DNA of 64,000 bases from Massilistercora timonensis (GCF_900312975.1 NZ_LT990039.1:372001-436000), one strand, 5' to 3'. Positions 1 through 8,642 are shown, numbered from the stretch's first letter. Program-made: numbers and translations. The notes: generated by a model not told the origin, from the letters alone.

Positions 1-347
1 TTCCAGTTGTTGGCGGTAAGCTTGCGCCCGCTGCGGTCGAAATATTCCTGGATCCTTTCTCTGGTATGGGGGTCTTCTCTCAGTTCCCGGCCGAAGACCT
101 TTGCCGTCACTTCCTTGGTAAGGTCGTCTTTGGTGGGCCCCAGGCCTCCGCTTAAGATCACAATATCAGACCGGGACAGGGCCCTTCTTAATTCTTCCTC
201 CAGCCGCTCTTCATTGTCCCCCACCACGCTCTGATGATAGCAGGACAGCCCAAGGAGCGCGCAGCGCTCCGCCAGGTAAGCCGCGTTGGTGTTCACAATA
301 TTCCCCAAAAGGATCTCAGTCCCTACAGAGATCAGTTCTACCGTCAT
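1..347 (-). CDS. cinA: CinA-like competence/damage-inducible protein, N-terminal part (runs off the window)
   Basis: The 115 codons present begin MTVELISVGTEILLG and contain SGGLGPTKDDLT, the molybdopterin-binding-like (MoeA/MogA fold) signature of the CinA N-terminal domain. Full CinA proteins are about 410 residues and often carry a C-terminal nicotinamide-nucleotide amidase domain, which would lie outside the window. The ATG at 347 lies 3 bases after the pgsA stop, so it is translated from the same transcript as rimO and pgsA. The pgsA-cinA order is common in Firmicutes, often followed by recA. The assignment to the family is firm; which enzymatic activities the whole protein has cannot be seen here. 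Confidence 0.93.
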   Translation of the reverse strand, partial: MTVELISVGTEILLGNIVNTNAAYLAERCALLGLSCYHQSVVGDNEERLEEELRRALSRSDIVILSGGLGPTKDDLTKEVTAKVFGRELREDPHTRERIQEYFDRSGRKLTANNW

Positions 348-350
348 CTT

Positions 351-893
351 TTACATGCCTCCCTTGGTAAGCACCTGTACATTTTTCGCCACATAATCCA
401 CCAGGGATACCACAGTCAGTACCAGGGACAGCCAGATGAGCACCGTTCCGATCACGTCAAACACTCCGCCCAGATCTGCGATCAGCACGATGATCATGAA
501 CATCTGAGAAACGGTCTTGAACTTGCCCCAGTAACTGGCGGCGATCACGATCCCCGCGTCAGAAGCCACCAGACGGAACCCGCTGATGATAAACTCCCGG
601 GCAATGATCACGATGACAAACCAGGCGGCAAGGGTGCCGTCGGGGATCATACAAATCATGGCCGAACACACCAGAAGCTTGTCCGCCAGGGGGTCCATAA
701 ACTTTCCGAAGTTGGTCACCAGATTCCGGGACCGGGCGATATGTCCGTCCAGCATATCCGTCAGGCTGGCCACGCAGAACAGGACCAGGGCGATCCACTT
801 GTTGGCCGCGCCTCCCGCGTCCGTCAGCATGAAAAACACGAAAAAGGGCACCATGATCACCCGCAGTACGGTTAACTTATTTGGCAGATTCAT
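351..893 (-). CDS. pgsA: CDP-diacylglycerol--glycerol-3-phosphate 3-phosphatidyltransferase
   Basis: This 180-residue membrane enzyme makes phosphatidylglycerol phosphate from CDP-diacylglycerol and glycerol 3-phosphate, the committed step to phosphatidylglycerol and cardiolipin. The CDP-alcohol phosphotransferase signature DG-x2-AR-x8-G-x3-D-x3-D is complete, with D49, G50, A53, R54, G63, D67 and D71. Hydrophobic segments lie at about residues 8-25, 33-46 and through the C-terminal half. The start overlaps the rimO stop by 4 bases, which implies translational coupling. Length is normal for the family. Confidence 0.95.
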   Translation of the reverse strand: MNLPNKLTVLRVIMVPFFVFFMLTDAGGAANKWIALVLFCVASLTDMLDGHIARSRNLVTNFGKFMDPLADKLLVCSAMICMIPDGTLAAWFVIVIIAREFIISGFRLVASDAGIVIAASYWGKFKTVSQMFMIIVLIADLGGVFDVIGTVLIWLSLVLTVVSLVDYVAKNVQVLTKGGM

Positions 894-2215
894 CTTAACA
901 CCTCTCCTATCAAATCATATTCCAATGCGCCGGTCACTTTTACCTTTACAAAGTCTCCGGTCATCAGTTCCTCTTCTGTCTGGACAAAGATCAGGCCGTC
1001 CACCCCGGGGGCGTCCATATAGGTCCGTCCCACATAAGCGTTCTCATCGGCCACCTTGCCCTCGATCAGGACCAGCATTTCCCGGCCCTTCATCTGCTCC
1101 GCCCGGTCAAAGGCGATCTCCTGCTGCAGCTCCATCAGCTGGGCCTTGCGGTCTTCCTTCACCTCTTCCGGGATCTGATCCGGCATCCGGGCAGCCGGCG
1201 TATCCTCCTCCGGGGAGTAGGTAAATACTCCCAGCCGGTCAAATTCCATCTGGTCTACAAAATCCATCAGTTCTTCCTGCTGCTCTTTTGTCTCTCCCGG
1301 GAACCCGGTGATCAGAGTGGTCCGGATGGCAATGTCCGGGATGACCTCCCGCAGCTTCCCGATGATATCCACCAGCTCTGCCCGGGACGTGCGCCGTCCC
1401 ATCCTCTTCAGGATCTCGTCGGAGGCATGCTGGATGGGAAGATCGATGTAGTGGCAGATCTTTGGCTCTTCTTTCATTACCTGGATCAGTTCCTCATCTA
1501 CTTCTTCCGGATAACAGTAGAGAAGCCGGATCCACCAGATCCCCTGGATCTTGCACAGTTCCCGTAAAAGCCGGGGCAGGGATTTCTCCCCGTACAGATC
1601 CTGGCCGTACACCGTGGTCTCCTGGGCTACCAGGATCAGTTCCTTTACCCCCTGTTTTGCCAGATCTTCCGCTTCCTTCACCAGGCGTTCCATGGGAACG
1701 CTGCGGTAATTTCCCCGCAGTTTGGGGATGATACAGTAAGTACAGTGCTTATCACAGCCCTCGGCGATCTTCAGGTAAGCATAATGCCCGCCGGTGGTCA
1801 CCAGGCGCTTCGCTTCCGGCAGCGGCAGGGCGCTGAGATCGTCCACCTGCAGGACTCCCCCTTCTGCCAGCGCCTTCTCAATGGCCTCGGCGATCTTATC
1901 ATAGGAAGTGGTCCCAAGGACCGCGTCCACCTCCGGGATTTCCTCCAGGATCTCCCGCTGGTACCGCTGCGCCAGGCAGCCGGTGACGATCAGGGCCTTC
2001 AGCCTTCCTTCTTTCTTATATTCCGCCATCTCCAGGATGGTCTCGATACTTTCTTCCTTGGCGTCGTGGATGAAACAGCAGGTGTTGATCACGATCACAT
2101 CTGCCTGAGCCTCGTCGTCCACAATGGACCAGCCCTTCTCATCCAGGATCCCCAGCATGACTTCGGAATCCACCAGATTCTTGTCACAGCCCAGGGAGAT
2201 AAAAAGTAGATTCAT
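890..2215 (-). CDS. rimO: Ribosomal protein uS12 methylthiotransferase RimO
   Basis: RimO is a radical-SAM enzyme that adds a methylthio group to a conserved aspartate of ribosomal protein S12. The N-terminal MTTase (UPF0004) domain supplies cysteines C10 and C46/C47; the radical SAM cluster motif CDKHCTYC sits near residue 150, followed by the TIM-barrel core and a C-terminal TRAM domain. I start at the ATG at 2215 (MNLLFISLGC), preceded by AAGGAGG, not at an upstream in-frame ATG at 2260 that would add 15 atypical residues. The product is 441 residues, normal for the family. MiaB is the paralogue; the SLGCDKNLVDSE start favours RimO. Confidence 0.93.
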   Translation of the reverse strand: MNLLFISLGCDKNLVDSEVMLGILDEKGWSIVDDEAQADVIVINTCCFIHDAKEESIETILEMAEYKKEGRLKALIVTGCLAQRYQREILEEIPEVDAVLGTTSYDKIAEAIEKALAEGGVLQVDDLSALPLPEAKRLVTTGGHYAYLKIAEGCDKHCTYCIIPKLRGNYRSVPMERLVKEAEDLAKQGVKELILVAQETTVYGQDLYGEKSLPRLLRELCKIQGIWWIRLLYCYPEEVDEELIQVMKEEPKICHYIDLPIQHASDEILKRMGRRTSRAELVDIIGKLREVIPDIAIRTTLITGFPGETKEQQEELMDFVDQMEFDRLGVFTYSPEEDTPAARMPDQIPEEVKEDRKAQLMELQQEIAFDRAEQMKGREMLVLIEGKVADENAYVGRTYMDAPGVDGLIFVQTEEELMTGDFVKVKVTGALEYDLIGEVLR

Positions 2216-2283
2216 TCCTTCCTCCTTCTTCTTAGAAGAAAGGCAGATACCTGCCGGCATCTGCCTCTTGTTTCCTCGATTCC

Positions 2284-2523
2284 TTATTCTTCGTCTTCCC
2301 CGACGATCGTAACCTTCCCCTGGTTCAGCTCGTCAATGGCGATGGAGAGCGGTTTCTCCCCGTCTTTGGTACGCACCAGCGGCTCCGCGCCGTCAATGAT
2401 CTCCCGGGCGCGTTTCGCTGTTGCCATCACGATGGAATACCGGCTGTTGACCACCTTGGTCTCGCCCTCTTCTACGTCCTTGTTCACAACCTTCATTAAA
2501 TCTGTGTAAGATGGATGCAGCAT
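2284..2523 (-). CDS. rpoZ: DNA-directed RNA polymerase omega subunit
   Basis: A 79-residue protein beginning MLHPSYTDLM with the omega core YSIVMATAKRAREI, in which the conserved Ala-Lys-Arg-Ala-Arg segment contacts the beta-prime subunit. It ends in an acidic tail (GEDEE), as in clostridial omegas. It lies six bases after gmk, the usual gmk-rpoZ order. Omega helps assemble RNA polymerase and in some bacteria forms part of a (p)ppGpp site. Confidence 0.93.
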   Translation of the reverse strand: MLHPSYTDLMKVVNKDVEEGETKVVNSRYSIVMATAKRAREIIDGAEPLVRTKDGEKPLSIAIDELNQGKVTIVGEDEE

Positions 2524-2529
2524 ATTCTT

Positions 2530-3150
2530 TTATTCTCCTTTCAGTTCCTGTCTCATCTTCTCTATAAAATCCATATTGCGGAAACTTTTCCTGTGTTCTC
2601 CCTGAATGATCCTGTGGACCTCGTCCACACAGTCCTCCAGCACATCGTTGATCACCAGATAGTCGTACCTGTCCATGCCTTTTGCTTCTTCCCTGGCACG
2701 TTCCATCCGGGAGAGGATCACTTCCATGGACTCTGTCCCCCGCTTCACCAGCCGGTCCTTCAACTCCCGGGCCGACGGCGGCGTCACGAAGAGAAGCAGG
2801 GTCTCCGGAAACTTCTCCTTCACCTTGAGGGCTCCCTGGATCTCGATCTCCAGGATCACATCCTTTCCTGCCTCAAGCTGCTCTTCCACGTACGCTCTGG
2901 GCGTTCCGTAATAATTATCCACGTATTTAGCATACTCTATCAATTGCTCTTTCGCAATCATTTTTTCAAATTCCTCTACCGTCCGGAAGAAATATTCTCT
3001 TCCCTCTTCCTCACCCGGCCGGGGGGCTCTGGTGGTGGCGGAAACAGAAAGGGCGTAATTGTCATATTTTTCCATCAGCCGCTTCATGATGGTCCCCTTG
3101 CCTGCCCCGGAAAAACCGGATACTACCGTCAGTATTCCTTTATTGCTCAT
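2530..3150 (-). CDS. gmk: Guanylate kinase
   Basis: This 206-residue cytosolic kinase converts GMP to GDP with ATP. The P-loop GFSGAGKGT occupies residues 12-20, and the GMP-binding segment SVSATTRAPRPGE follows near residue 37. The LID and C-terminal region match normal bacterial length. It lies 17 bases after yicC and directly before rpoZ in one transcription unit. In many Firmicutes a remA/DUF370 gene sits between yicC and gmk; none fits here. Confidence 0.96.
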   Translation of the reverse strand: MSNKGILTVVSGFSGAGKGTIMKRLMEKYDNYALSVSATTRAPRPGEEEGREYFFRTVEEFEKMIAKEQLIEYAKYVDNYYGTPRAYVEEQLEAGKDVILEIEIQGALKVKEKFPETLLLFVTPPSARELKDRLVKRGTESMEVILSRMERAREEAKGMDRYDYLVINDVLEDCVDEVHRIIQGEHRKSFRNMDFIEKMRQELKGE

Positions 3151-3167
3151 GCAAATCCCTCTGCTTT

Positions 3168-4049
3168 CTACTCAATATTCTGGATCTGTTCCCGGACCTT
3201 CTCGATCTCCGTCTTCAGATCAATGCCCACATTGGAGACTTCCAGGTCATTGGCTTTGGAGAGGATGGTATTGGCCTCCCGGTTCATTTCCTGGGCGATG
3301 AAATCCAGCTTCCTGCCGATCCCGCTGTCAGAAGATTCCAGAGTTTCTTTCATATGTACGATGTGGCTTCTTAAGCGGACCAGTTCTTCATCGGTACAGA
3401 TCTTGTCGGCAAAGATCACCACTTCCGCGGCGATCCGGCTCTCCTCGATCTGGGTATCCTCCAGAAGCTCCTGCACCTTGGCCTCCAGCTTCTCCCGGTA
3501 CTCTGCGATGATCCTGGGCGCCCGTTCTTCGATATATCCTACCAGCTCCAGCATTCCGGACAGCTTCTCCAGGATATCCTTCTTCAGGTTCTCACCCTCC
3601 AGCGTACGGGTCTCCACAAACTGATCGATGGCTCCGTTCAGGGCCTTCTCCAGACCGTTCCACAGTTCCTCCTCATCCAGGGCCTGCTCTTCCATGGTGA
3701 GCACCTCCGGACACCGGGAAATGGTGGATACCCGGACATCATTCTCCAGTCCGAAGGTAGTCTCCATCTGCCGGAAATAATCAAGGTATTCCTGGGCCAG
3801 CGCCTCGTTATATTTCAGAGACACCTGCCCTTCCGACAGGTCTTCATAGGAAATAAACAAGTCCACCTTCCCTCTCTGGATCCTCTTCTTCAGAAGGTTC
3901 CGGATAGAAGTCTCAAAAAAATTCAGCTTCTTGGGCATCCGGATGTTCACATCCAGATAGCGGTGATTCACGCCTTTCATCTCCACGGTAAATTTACGTT
4001 CTCCGTCGGCCACCTCACAGCGCCCGAAGCCGGTCATGCTTCTTATCAT
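3168..4049 (-). CDS. YicC family endoribonuclease
   Basis: The protein starts MIRSMTGFGR, the signature N-terminus of the YicC family, and is 293 residues long. It has the usual YicC N-terminal domain and the C-terminal DUF1732 domain, whose end is rich in Glu/Lys helices (KTEIEKVREQIQNIE). E. coli YicC has been described as an endoribonuclease acting on small RNA; activity here is inferred from homology. The start at 4049 is chosen because GGAG lies 9 bases upstream; an in-frame ATG at 4064 overlaps that ribosome-binding site and has none of its own. A sigma-A-like promoter (4100-4128) lies about 50 bases upstream. Confidence 0.9.
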   Translation of the reverse strand: MIRSMTGFGRCEVADGERKFTVEMKGVNHRYLDVNIRMPKKLNFFETSIRNLLKKRIQRGKVDLFISYEDLSEGQVSLKYNEALAQEYLDYFRQMETTFGLENDVRVSTISRCPEVLTMEEQALDEEELWNGLEKALNGAIDQFVETRTLEGENLKKDILEKLSGMLELVGYIEERAPRIIAEYREKLEAKVQELLEDTQIEESRIAAEVVIFADKICTDEELVRLRSHIVHMKETLESSDSGIGRKLDFIAQEMNREANTILSKANDLEVSNVGIDLKTEIEKVREQIQNIE

Positions 4050-4099
4050 GATAACAAACTCCATTTCTTTGCATAATGCATCCGTTTTCGTTCCGCATT

Positions 4100-4128
4100 A
4101 TTATAAGCTATTTGGCAATTCCCGTCAA
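4100..4128 (-). promoter_or_regulatory. Sigma-A promoter for yicC-gmk-rpoZ
   Basis: On the minus strand a TTGACG -35 box (4123-4128) is followed by a 17-base spacer and a consensus TATAAT -10 box (4100-4105). It overlaps the opposing rqcH promoter, whose -35 box (4112-4117) lies inside this spacer. The two promoters therefore cannot easily be occupied at once. Confidence 0.65.
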
Positions 4129-4140
4129 CCGTGGTATACT
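4112..4140 (+). promoter_or_regulatory. Sigma-A promoter for rqcH
   Basis: A TTGGCA -35 box (4112-4117), a 17-base spacer and a TATACT -10 box (4135-4140) predict transcription starting near 4147. This gives a leader of about 90 bases that contains the hairpin at 4159-4206. Confidence 0.65.
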
Positions 4141-4158
4141 TGAACCCAAAGCGTTACC

Positions 4159-4206
4159 GTTCACACCGTAGCCACTGCGCATGTGGCTGGAGGTACGGGT
4201 GTGAAC
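4159..4206 (+). promoter_or_regulatory. Leader hairpin upstream of rqcH
   Basis: The outer arms GTTCACACC (4159-4167) and GGTGTGAAC (4198-4206) pair perfectly, and an inner AGCCAC/GTGGCT stem closes a seven-base loop. An eight-base asymmetric bulge contains GGAGG. No T-run follows, so this is not an intrinsic terminator. It ends 29 bases before the rqcH start codon. Function is unknown. Confidence 0.55.
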
Positions 4207-4235
4207 AAATTCTTCACCAGGAAAGGAATATCACT

Positions 4236-5978
4236 ATGGCATTTGACGGGATCACAGTCGCCGCGATCGTACAGGAATTAAAAGAAGCTCTCTGCCAGGG
4301 GCGCATCGCCAAGATCGCCCAGCCGGAGGCGGATGAACTTCTTCTCACCATAAAGACACCTGCAGGGCAGAAAAGACTCTACCTTTCTGCCAGCGCATCC
4401 CTCCCTCTTATCTACCTGACGGAGGACAATAAGCCCAGCCCTATGACAGCTCCCAACTTCTGTATGCTTCTGCGCAAGCATATCGGGAACGGGCGGATCG
4501 TGGACGTCTCCCAGCCCGGGCTGGAGCGGATCATCCAGCTGGATATTGAACATCTGGACGAGCTGGGGGATCCCTGCCGTAAGAAACTGATGGTGGAGAT
4601 CATGGGAAAACACAGCAATATCATCTTCTGTGACACAGAAAACAAGATCATCGACAGCATCAAGCATGTGTCCGCCCAGATGAGTTCCGTGCGTGAAGTA
4701 TTGCCGGGACGGACTTATTTTATTCCGGACACCATGGACAAAGAAGACCCGCTGAATGTGGACAAAGACCGGTTCATCCAGACTCTTCTTGCAAAGGCTG
4801 CGGCCCTTGGCAAAGCTCTTTACACCGGCTTTACCGGTATAAGCCCCGCCGCGGCCGAGGAGATCTGCACCCTTGCAGGGATCGACTCCTCTCTTCCTGC
4901 AAGAGAACTGTCCCCGGATGTGCTGACCCATTTATACCGGCAGTTTTCCTACTATATGGAAGACATTCGGAAAGGAACCTTCCATCCGGTCATCTACTAC
5001 GACGGGAAGATGCCAAAGGATTTCTCGGTCCTTCCCATGACCCATTACAGCGATTATACCACCCGGGAATTCTCTTCTGTTTCCCAGATGCTGGTCACTT
5101 ACTACGCCTCCCGCAACGCCCTCACCCGGATCCGGCAGAAAAGCGCAGATCTGCGGCACATCGTCCACACAGCTCTGGAGCGGAACCGGAAGAAATACGA
5201 CCTTCAGTTCCGCCAGCTCAAAGACACCGAAGGCCGGGATCAGTACCGGGTCTACGGCGAACTGATCAACACTTACGGCTACAGCCTCCCGGAGGGGGCC
5301 AAAGAACTTACGGCCCTTAACTACTATGACGGCAAAGAGATCACCATCCCTTTGGATCCCGCCCGGACGCCCCAGGAAAATGCCCAGCGGTATTTCTCCC
5401 GGTACAATAAACTGAAGCGGACTTATGAAGCCTTGAGCCAGCTGATCCAGGAGACCAGTGAAGAGATCTCCTACCTGGAATCCGTGGCCAACGCCCTGGA
5501 GATCGCGGAAAATGAAGACGACCTGTCCCAGATCAAAGACGAGCTGGCAGGCAGCGGCTACATCCGAAGACGTCCCGGCCAGAAGAAGAAAAAGATCACA
5601 AGCCGGCCTCTCCATTACATCTCCAGCGACGGATATGATATGTATGTGGGGAAAAATAACCTGCAGAACGATGAGCTGACCTTCTCCTTCGCCTCCGGAA
5701 ATGACTGGTGGTTCCACGCCAAGGGCGCCCCCGGCTCCCACGTGATCGTCAAAACCGGCGGAGACGAGCTCCCGGACCGGACCTTCGAAGAAGCAGGGCG
5801 GCTGGCCGCCTATTACTCTAAGAACCGGGGCGGCGACAAGGTGGAGATCGACTATGTGGAGAAAAAGCACGTGAAAAAACCAAACGGAGCCAAGCCTGGT
5901 TTCGTGGTGTACTACACCAACTACTCCCTGGTCATTGACTCCGATATCTCACAGATCAAAGAGGCTCCTGAACGCTAG
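4236..5978 (+). CDS. rqcH: Rqc2 homologue RqcH (NFACT / fibronectin-binding A-like protein)
   Basis: This 580-residue protein binds the 60S/50S-peptidyl-tRNA complex left by stalled ribosomes and, in B. subtilis, recruits tRNA-Ala to add C-terminal alanine tails. It has the NFACT-N domain (residues 1-240), a helix-hairpin-helix and coiled-coil middle (about 270-460), and the NFACT-R domain with DWWFHAKGAPGSHVI near residue 495. The start is the ATG at 4236 after AAAGGA; an upstream in-frame ATG runs through the leader hairpin. The residue pair reported essential for tailing in B. subtilis (Asp97-Arg98) reads Glu97-Arg98 here. The gene also carries the old FbpA/Fbp54 adhesin label. Confidence 0.92.
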   Translation: MAFDGITVAAIVQELKEALCQGRIAKIAQPEADELLLTIKTPAGQKRLYLSASASLPLIYLTEDNKPSPMTAPNFCMLLRKHIGNGRIVDVSQPGLERIIQLDIEHLDELGDPCRKKLMVEIMGKHSNIIFCDTENKIIDSIKHVSAQMSSVREVLPGRTYFIPDTMDKEDPLNVDKDRFIQTLLAKAAALGKALYTGFTGISPAAAEEICTLAGIDSSLPARELSPDVLTHLYRQFSYYMEDIRKGTFHPVIYYDGKMPKDFSVLPMTHYSDYTTREFSSVSQMLVTYYASRNALTRIRQKSADLRHIVHTALERNRKKYDLQFRQLKDTEGRDQYRVYGELINTYGYSLPEGAKELTALNYYDGKEITIPLDPARTPQENAQRYFSRYNKLKRTYEALSQLIQETSEEISYLESVANALEIAENEDDLSQIKDELAGSGYIRRRPGQKKKKITSRPLHYISSDGYDMYVGKNNLQNDELTFSFASGNDWWFHAKGAPGSHVIVKTGGDELPDRTFEEAGRLAAYYSKNRGGDKVEIDYVEKKHVKKPNGAKPGFVVYYTNYSLVIDSDISQIKEAPER

Positions 5979-7270
5979 GCTTCCAGCGTGCCCGCCAGAT
6001 AGTCGATGAACTGCTGGGCGGTGCGGCCTGAGAGCCCGCCGTGGTTCAGCTCCCATTTATTGGCTTCCCGCAGCAGTTCTTCCTCAGGAAGCCGGATCTC
6101 ATTCCTTTTTGCCAGCTGGCGCACGATCTCCTGGAATTCCTTCTTATCTGGTTTCCCAAAGTAGATGGTAACTCCGAATCTTGCCACCAGGGAGAGCTTC
6201 TCCTGGACGGTATCGTTGGAGTGAAGCTCTTCGTCCCTCTCCTCCTTATCCCGGAAGGTCTCCCGGATGAGATGGCGCCGGTTGGAGGTGGCGTAGATCA
6301 GGATGTTGTCCGGTTTTCGCTCCAGGCCGCCCTCGATCACTGCCTTCAGATATTTGTATTCAATCTCGAATTCCTCAAAGGACAGGTCGTCCATGTAGAT
6401 GATAAACTTGTAATTCCGGTTCTTCACCTGGGCGATCACATCGTTCAGGTCCTGGAACTGGTGCTTGTAGACCTCGATCATCCGAAGTCCCTGGTCATAG
6501 TACTGGTTCAGGATGGCCTTGATGGAGGAGGATTTCCCGGTACCCGCGTCTCCAAAAAGCAGGCAGTTATTGGCTTTTCTCCCCTTTACAAATGCTTCTG
6601 TATTGTCGATCAGTTTCTTCTTGGCGATCTCATATCCCACCAGGTCGTCCAGATGGACGTGGGCGATCTTGGTGATAGGCAGGATCTCCACTCCTTCTTC
6701 TGTGTGTTCAACACGAAACGCCTTGTGAAGGCCGAATTTTCCCACGCCAAATTCCTTGTAGAACTGGGTCAGGGTAGCCTTGAAGGCTTCCGCTGTCTCC
6801 GCCTCTGCAAGATGGACCGCCAGCTCACAGATCCGGTCCCGGATCCTCTGGTTGTAAACTTTACCATATCCCTTCGTCCCCTGGTAGCGGGACAGCATGG
6901 AGATGCACTCCGCTCCCAGCCGCTCTTCCATTTCCCGGAAGTCATAGTCAAACAATTCCTTGAAGATCCGGAAATCATGAAGAGCCGCCTCATTGATGGT
7001 CCCCTGGATCTCTCCCAAGATTTCGCAGGAGGTACTGTAGGCGTTCTCATGGTTGGCCAGAAGGAAGGTAAGATAAGTGTGCCACAGATTTCCTTCAAAC
7101 CCATGGCTTACTGCCAGTTCCAGGATCTGGTTTGCCGTGTCGAAAAGAAGTCCCTTAAGATCCTCCTGGTTATAGAAATCACTGTCGTAATTCTCCATAA
7201 GGAAAGCCATGTCCTGCAGGACTTCCCCTTCCTCTATGTTCTTGTAGATCATCAGTTCATTGACTCTCAT
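5975..7270 (-). CDS. DUF815 family AAA+ ATPase
   Basis: A 431-residue protein with an N-terminal helical region (residues 1-180) and a C-terminal AAA+ ATPase domain. The Walker A motif GDAGTGKSS is near residue 240 and the Walker B-like segment FIIYMDDLSFE near residue 285; an arginine-rich sensor region (SNRRHLIRE) follows. This matches the DUF815 family, widespread in Firmicutes and Proteobacteria and without an agreed role. The ATG at 7270 is preferred over a GTG at 7279 because AAGAAGG is correctly spaced from it. Its stop codon overlaps the rqcH stop (shared CTAG). Confidence 0.87.
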   Translation of the reverse strand: MRVNELMIYKNIEEGEVLQDMAFLMENYDSDFYNQEDLKGLLFDTANQILELAVSHGFEGNLWHTYLTFLLANHENAYSTSCEILGEIQGTINEAALHDFRIFKELFDYDFREMEERLGAECISMLSRYQGTKGYGKVYNQRIRDRICELAVHLAEAETAEAFKATLTQFYKEFGVGKFGLHKAFRVEHTEEGVEILPITKIAHVHLDDLVGYEIAKKKLIDNTEAFVKGRKANNCLLFGDAGTGKSSSIKAILNQYYDQGLRMIEVYKHQFQDLNDVIAQVKNRNYKFIIYMDDLSFEEFEIEYKYLKAVIEGGLERKPDNILIYATSNRRHLIRETFRDKEERDEELHSNDTVQEKLSLVARFGVTIYFGKPDKKEFQEIVRQLAKRNEIRLPEEELLREANKWELNHGGLSGRTAQQFIDYLAGTLEA

Positions 7271-7286
7271 ATCCTTCACCTTCTTC

Positions 7287-8417
7287 TTAGTAATTTCCCA
7301 GGATCTTCAGGCTGCGGCTCTCTTCCCGCAGGCCCCGGATGGCGTTTTTCACTCCTGCCTCTGCAAGATTCCCTTCAAAATCAATGAAAAACCGGTATTC
7401 CCAGCTTCTCCCCTCAATAGGCCGGGATTCGATCTTGGTCATGTTCAGATCGTTATAGATAAAATGAGACAACAGATGATACAGCGATCCGCTCTCATGG
7501 GGCAATTCCAGACAAAGACTGATCTTCCTGGCTTCTTTTAAGAATACCTTCTGGTTGGTGACCACGATGAACCGTGTGGAATTACTGGCGTCGTCGTTAA
7601 TCCCTTCCTTCAGCACACTGAGCCCGTGGATCCTGGCCGCATAGGCGCTGCATACCGCCGCCTGGCTTTTGTCCCCGTCCTCCAGGATCTTCTGGGCGGC
7701 GATGGCCGTGTTGGCCACGCTGATCTGCTGCCAGTCACTGTGCTCGTCCAGGAAACGGCTGGTCTGCATCAGAGCTTCCGCCTTGGAGTAGACCCGTCTG
7801 ATATCCCCAAGATTGGTTCCCGGCAGTCCCGCCAGAGTATGAGTGATGGGAAGGATGGTCTCTCCTACGATATAATTCTCAAACTCCACCAGAAGATCAT
7901 ACATCTGAGCCACCGCCCCGGCAGTGGAATTCTCGATGGGAAGCACCGCGTAATCCGCCGCTCCTTCTTCAATGGCGTACATGGCGTCCCGGAAAGTCCG
8001 CACGTGGAAGCTGTTGCAGTCCTTGCCAAAATACGCCTGCATGGCCGCCTGACTGTAAGCTCCTTCCGTCCCCTGGAATACGATCCTAGCATTTTCCTTA
8101 TCCAGAGAATCGATCTGGATAAAGGGAAGCCTGCCAAGGGCTCCCGCCTGGACCAGCTGCTGATACTGAAGCTTCCGGCTCATAGACATCAGCTGCTGGT
8201 ACAATTCCTGTATCCCTTTTTTATTAAAATCTGTGGAGACCTTTGCCGCCACATCCGCCAGTTTCTCCCGCTCCCGCTGCCGGTCGAAGACCTTGGAGCC
8301 GGTGCGCACCTTGTATTCTCCCACCGCCTCGCAGAGCTTCATCCGCTCTTCATAAAGCCTTACGATCTCATCGTCCACCTGATCCAGCTGTGCTCTTAAT
8401 TCTCCCAAAGATGCCAT
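7287..8417 (-). CDS. pheA: Bifunctional chorismate mutase / prephenate dehydratase (P-protein)
   Basis: This 376-residue enzyme converts chorismate to prephenate and on to phenylpyruvate for phenylalanine synthesis. The AroQ-type chorismate mutase domain is residues 1-85 (LRAQLDQVDDEIVRLYEER), the prephenate dehydratase domain about 108-290 (VFQGTEGAYSQAA, NSTAGAV, and the TRF catalytic motif in NSTRFIVV), and an ACT domain with the ESRP motif about 300-376 for phenylalanine feedback. A GGAG site precedes the start. A palindromic GTATTATAATAC upstream supplies a minus-strand -10 box. It is 16 bases from the DUF815 gene. Confidence 0.95.
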   Translation of the reverse strand: MASLGELRAQLDQVDDEIVRLYEERMKLCEAVGEYKVRTGSKVFDRQREREKLADVAAKVSTDFNKKGIQELYQQLMSMSRKLQYQQLVQAGALGRLPFIQIDSLDKENARIVFQGTEGAYSQAAMQAYFGKDCNSFHVRTFRDAMYAIEEGAADYAVLPIENSTAGAVAQMYDLLVEFENYIVGETILPITHTLAGLPGTNLGDIRRVYSKAEALMQTSRFLDEHSDWQQISVANTAIAAQKILEDGDKSQAAVCSAYAARIHGLSVLKEGINDDASNSTRFIVVTNQKVFLKEARKISLCLELPHESGSLYHLLSHFIYNDLNMTKIESRPIEGRSWEYRFFIDFEGNLAEAGVKNAIRGLREESRSLKILGNY

Positions 8418-8517
8418 ATTTTATCTCCTTTTTCGCAAAACTAAAGTGTATTATAATACATTTTCCTCATAAAATCTACAAGACCAGGGCCGCCTTGGAA
8501 AAAAATCTCCCCAGGCG

Positions 8518-8546
8518 TTGAAAAACTTTCCCGTTTAGTATATGAT
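8518..8546 (+). promoter_or_regulatory. Sigma-A promoter for pyrBI
   Basis: TTGAAA (8518-8523), a 17-base spacer and TATGAT (8541-8546) place the transcript start near 8553, leaving a leader of about 90 bases before pyrB. The leader has a weak CAATAT/ATATTG pairing but no terminator T-run and no clear PyrR-binding hairpin, so I see no evidence of pyrimidine attenuation. Confidence 0.6.
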
Positions 8547-8642
8547 GTATGAAAGATTTTCAATGCATTTCCAATCTTATTTCAAATATGCAATATCCCA
8601 GAATCGCAACGGAATATTGATAGATCTTCAAAGGAGGTTTTT

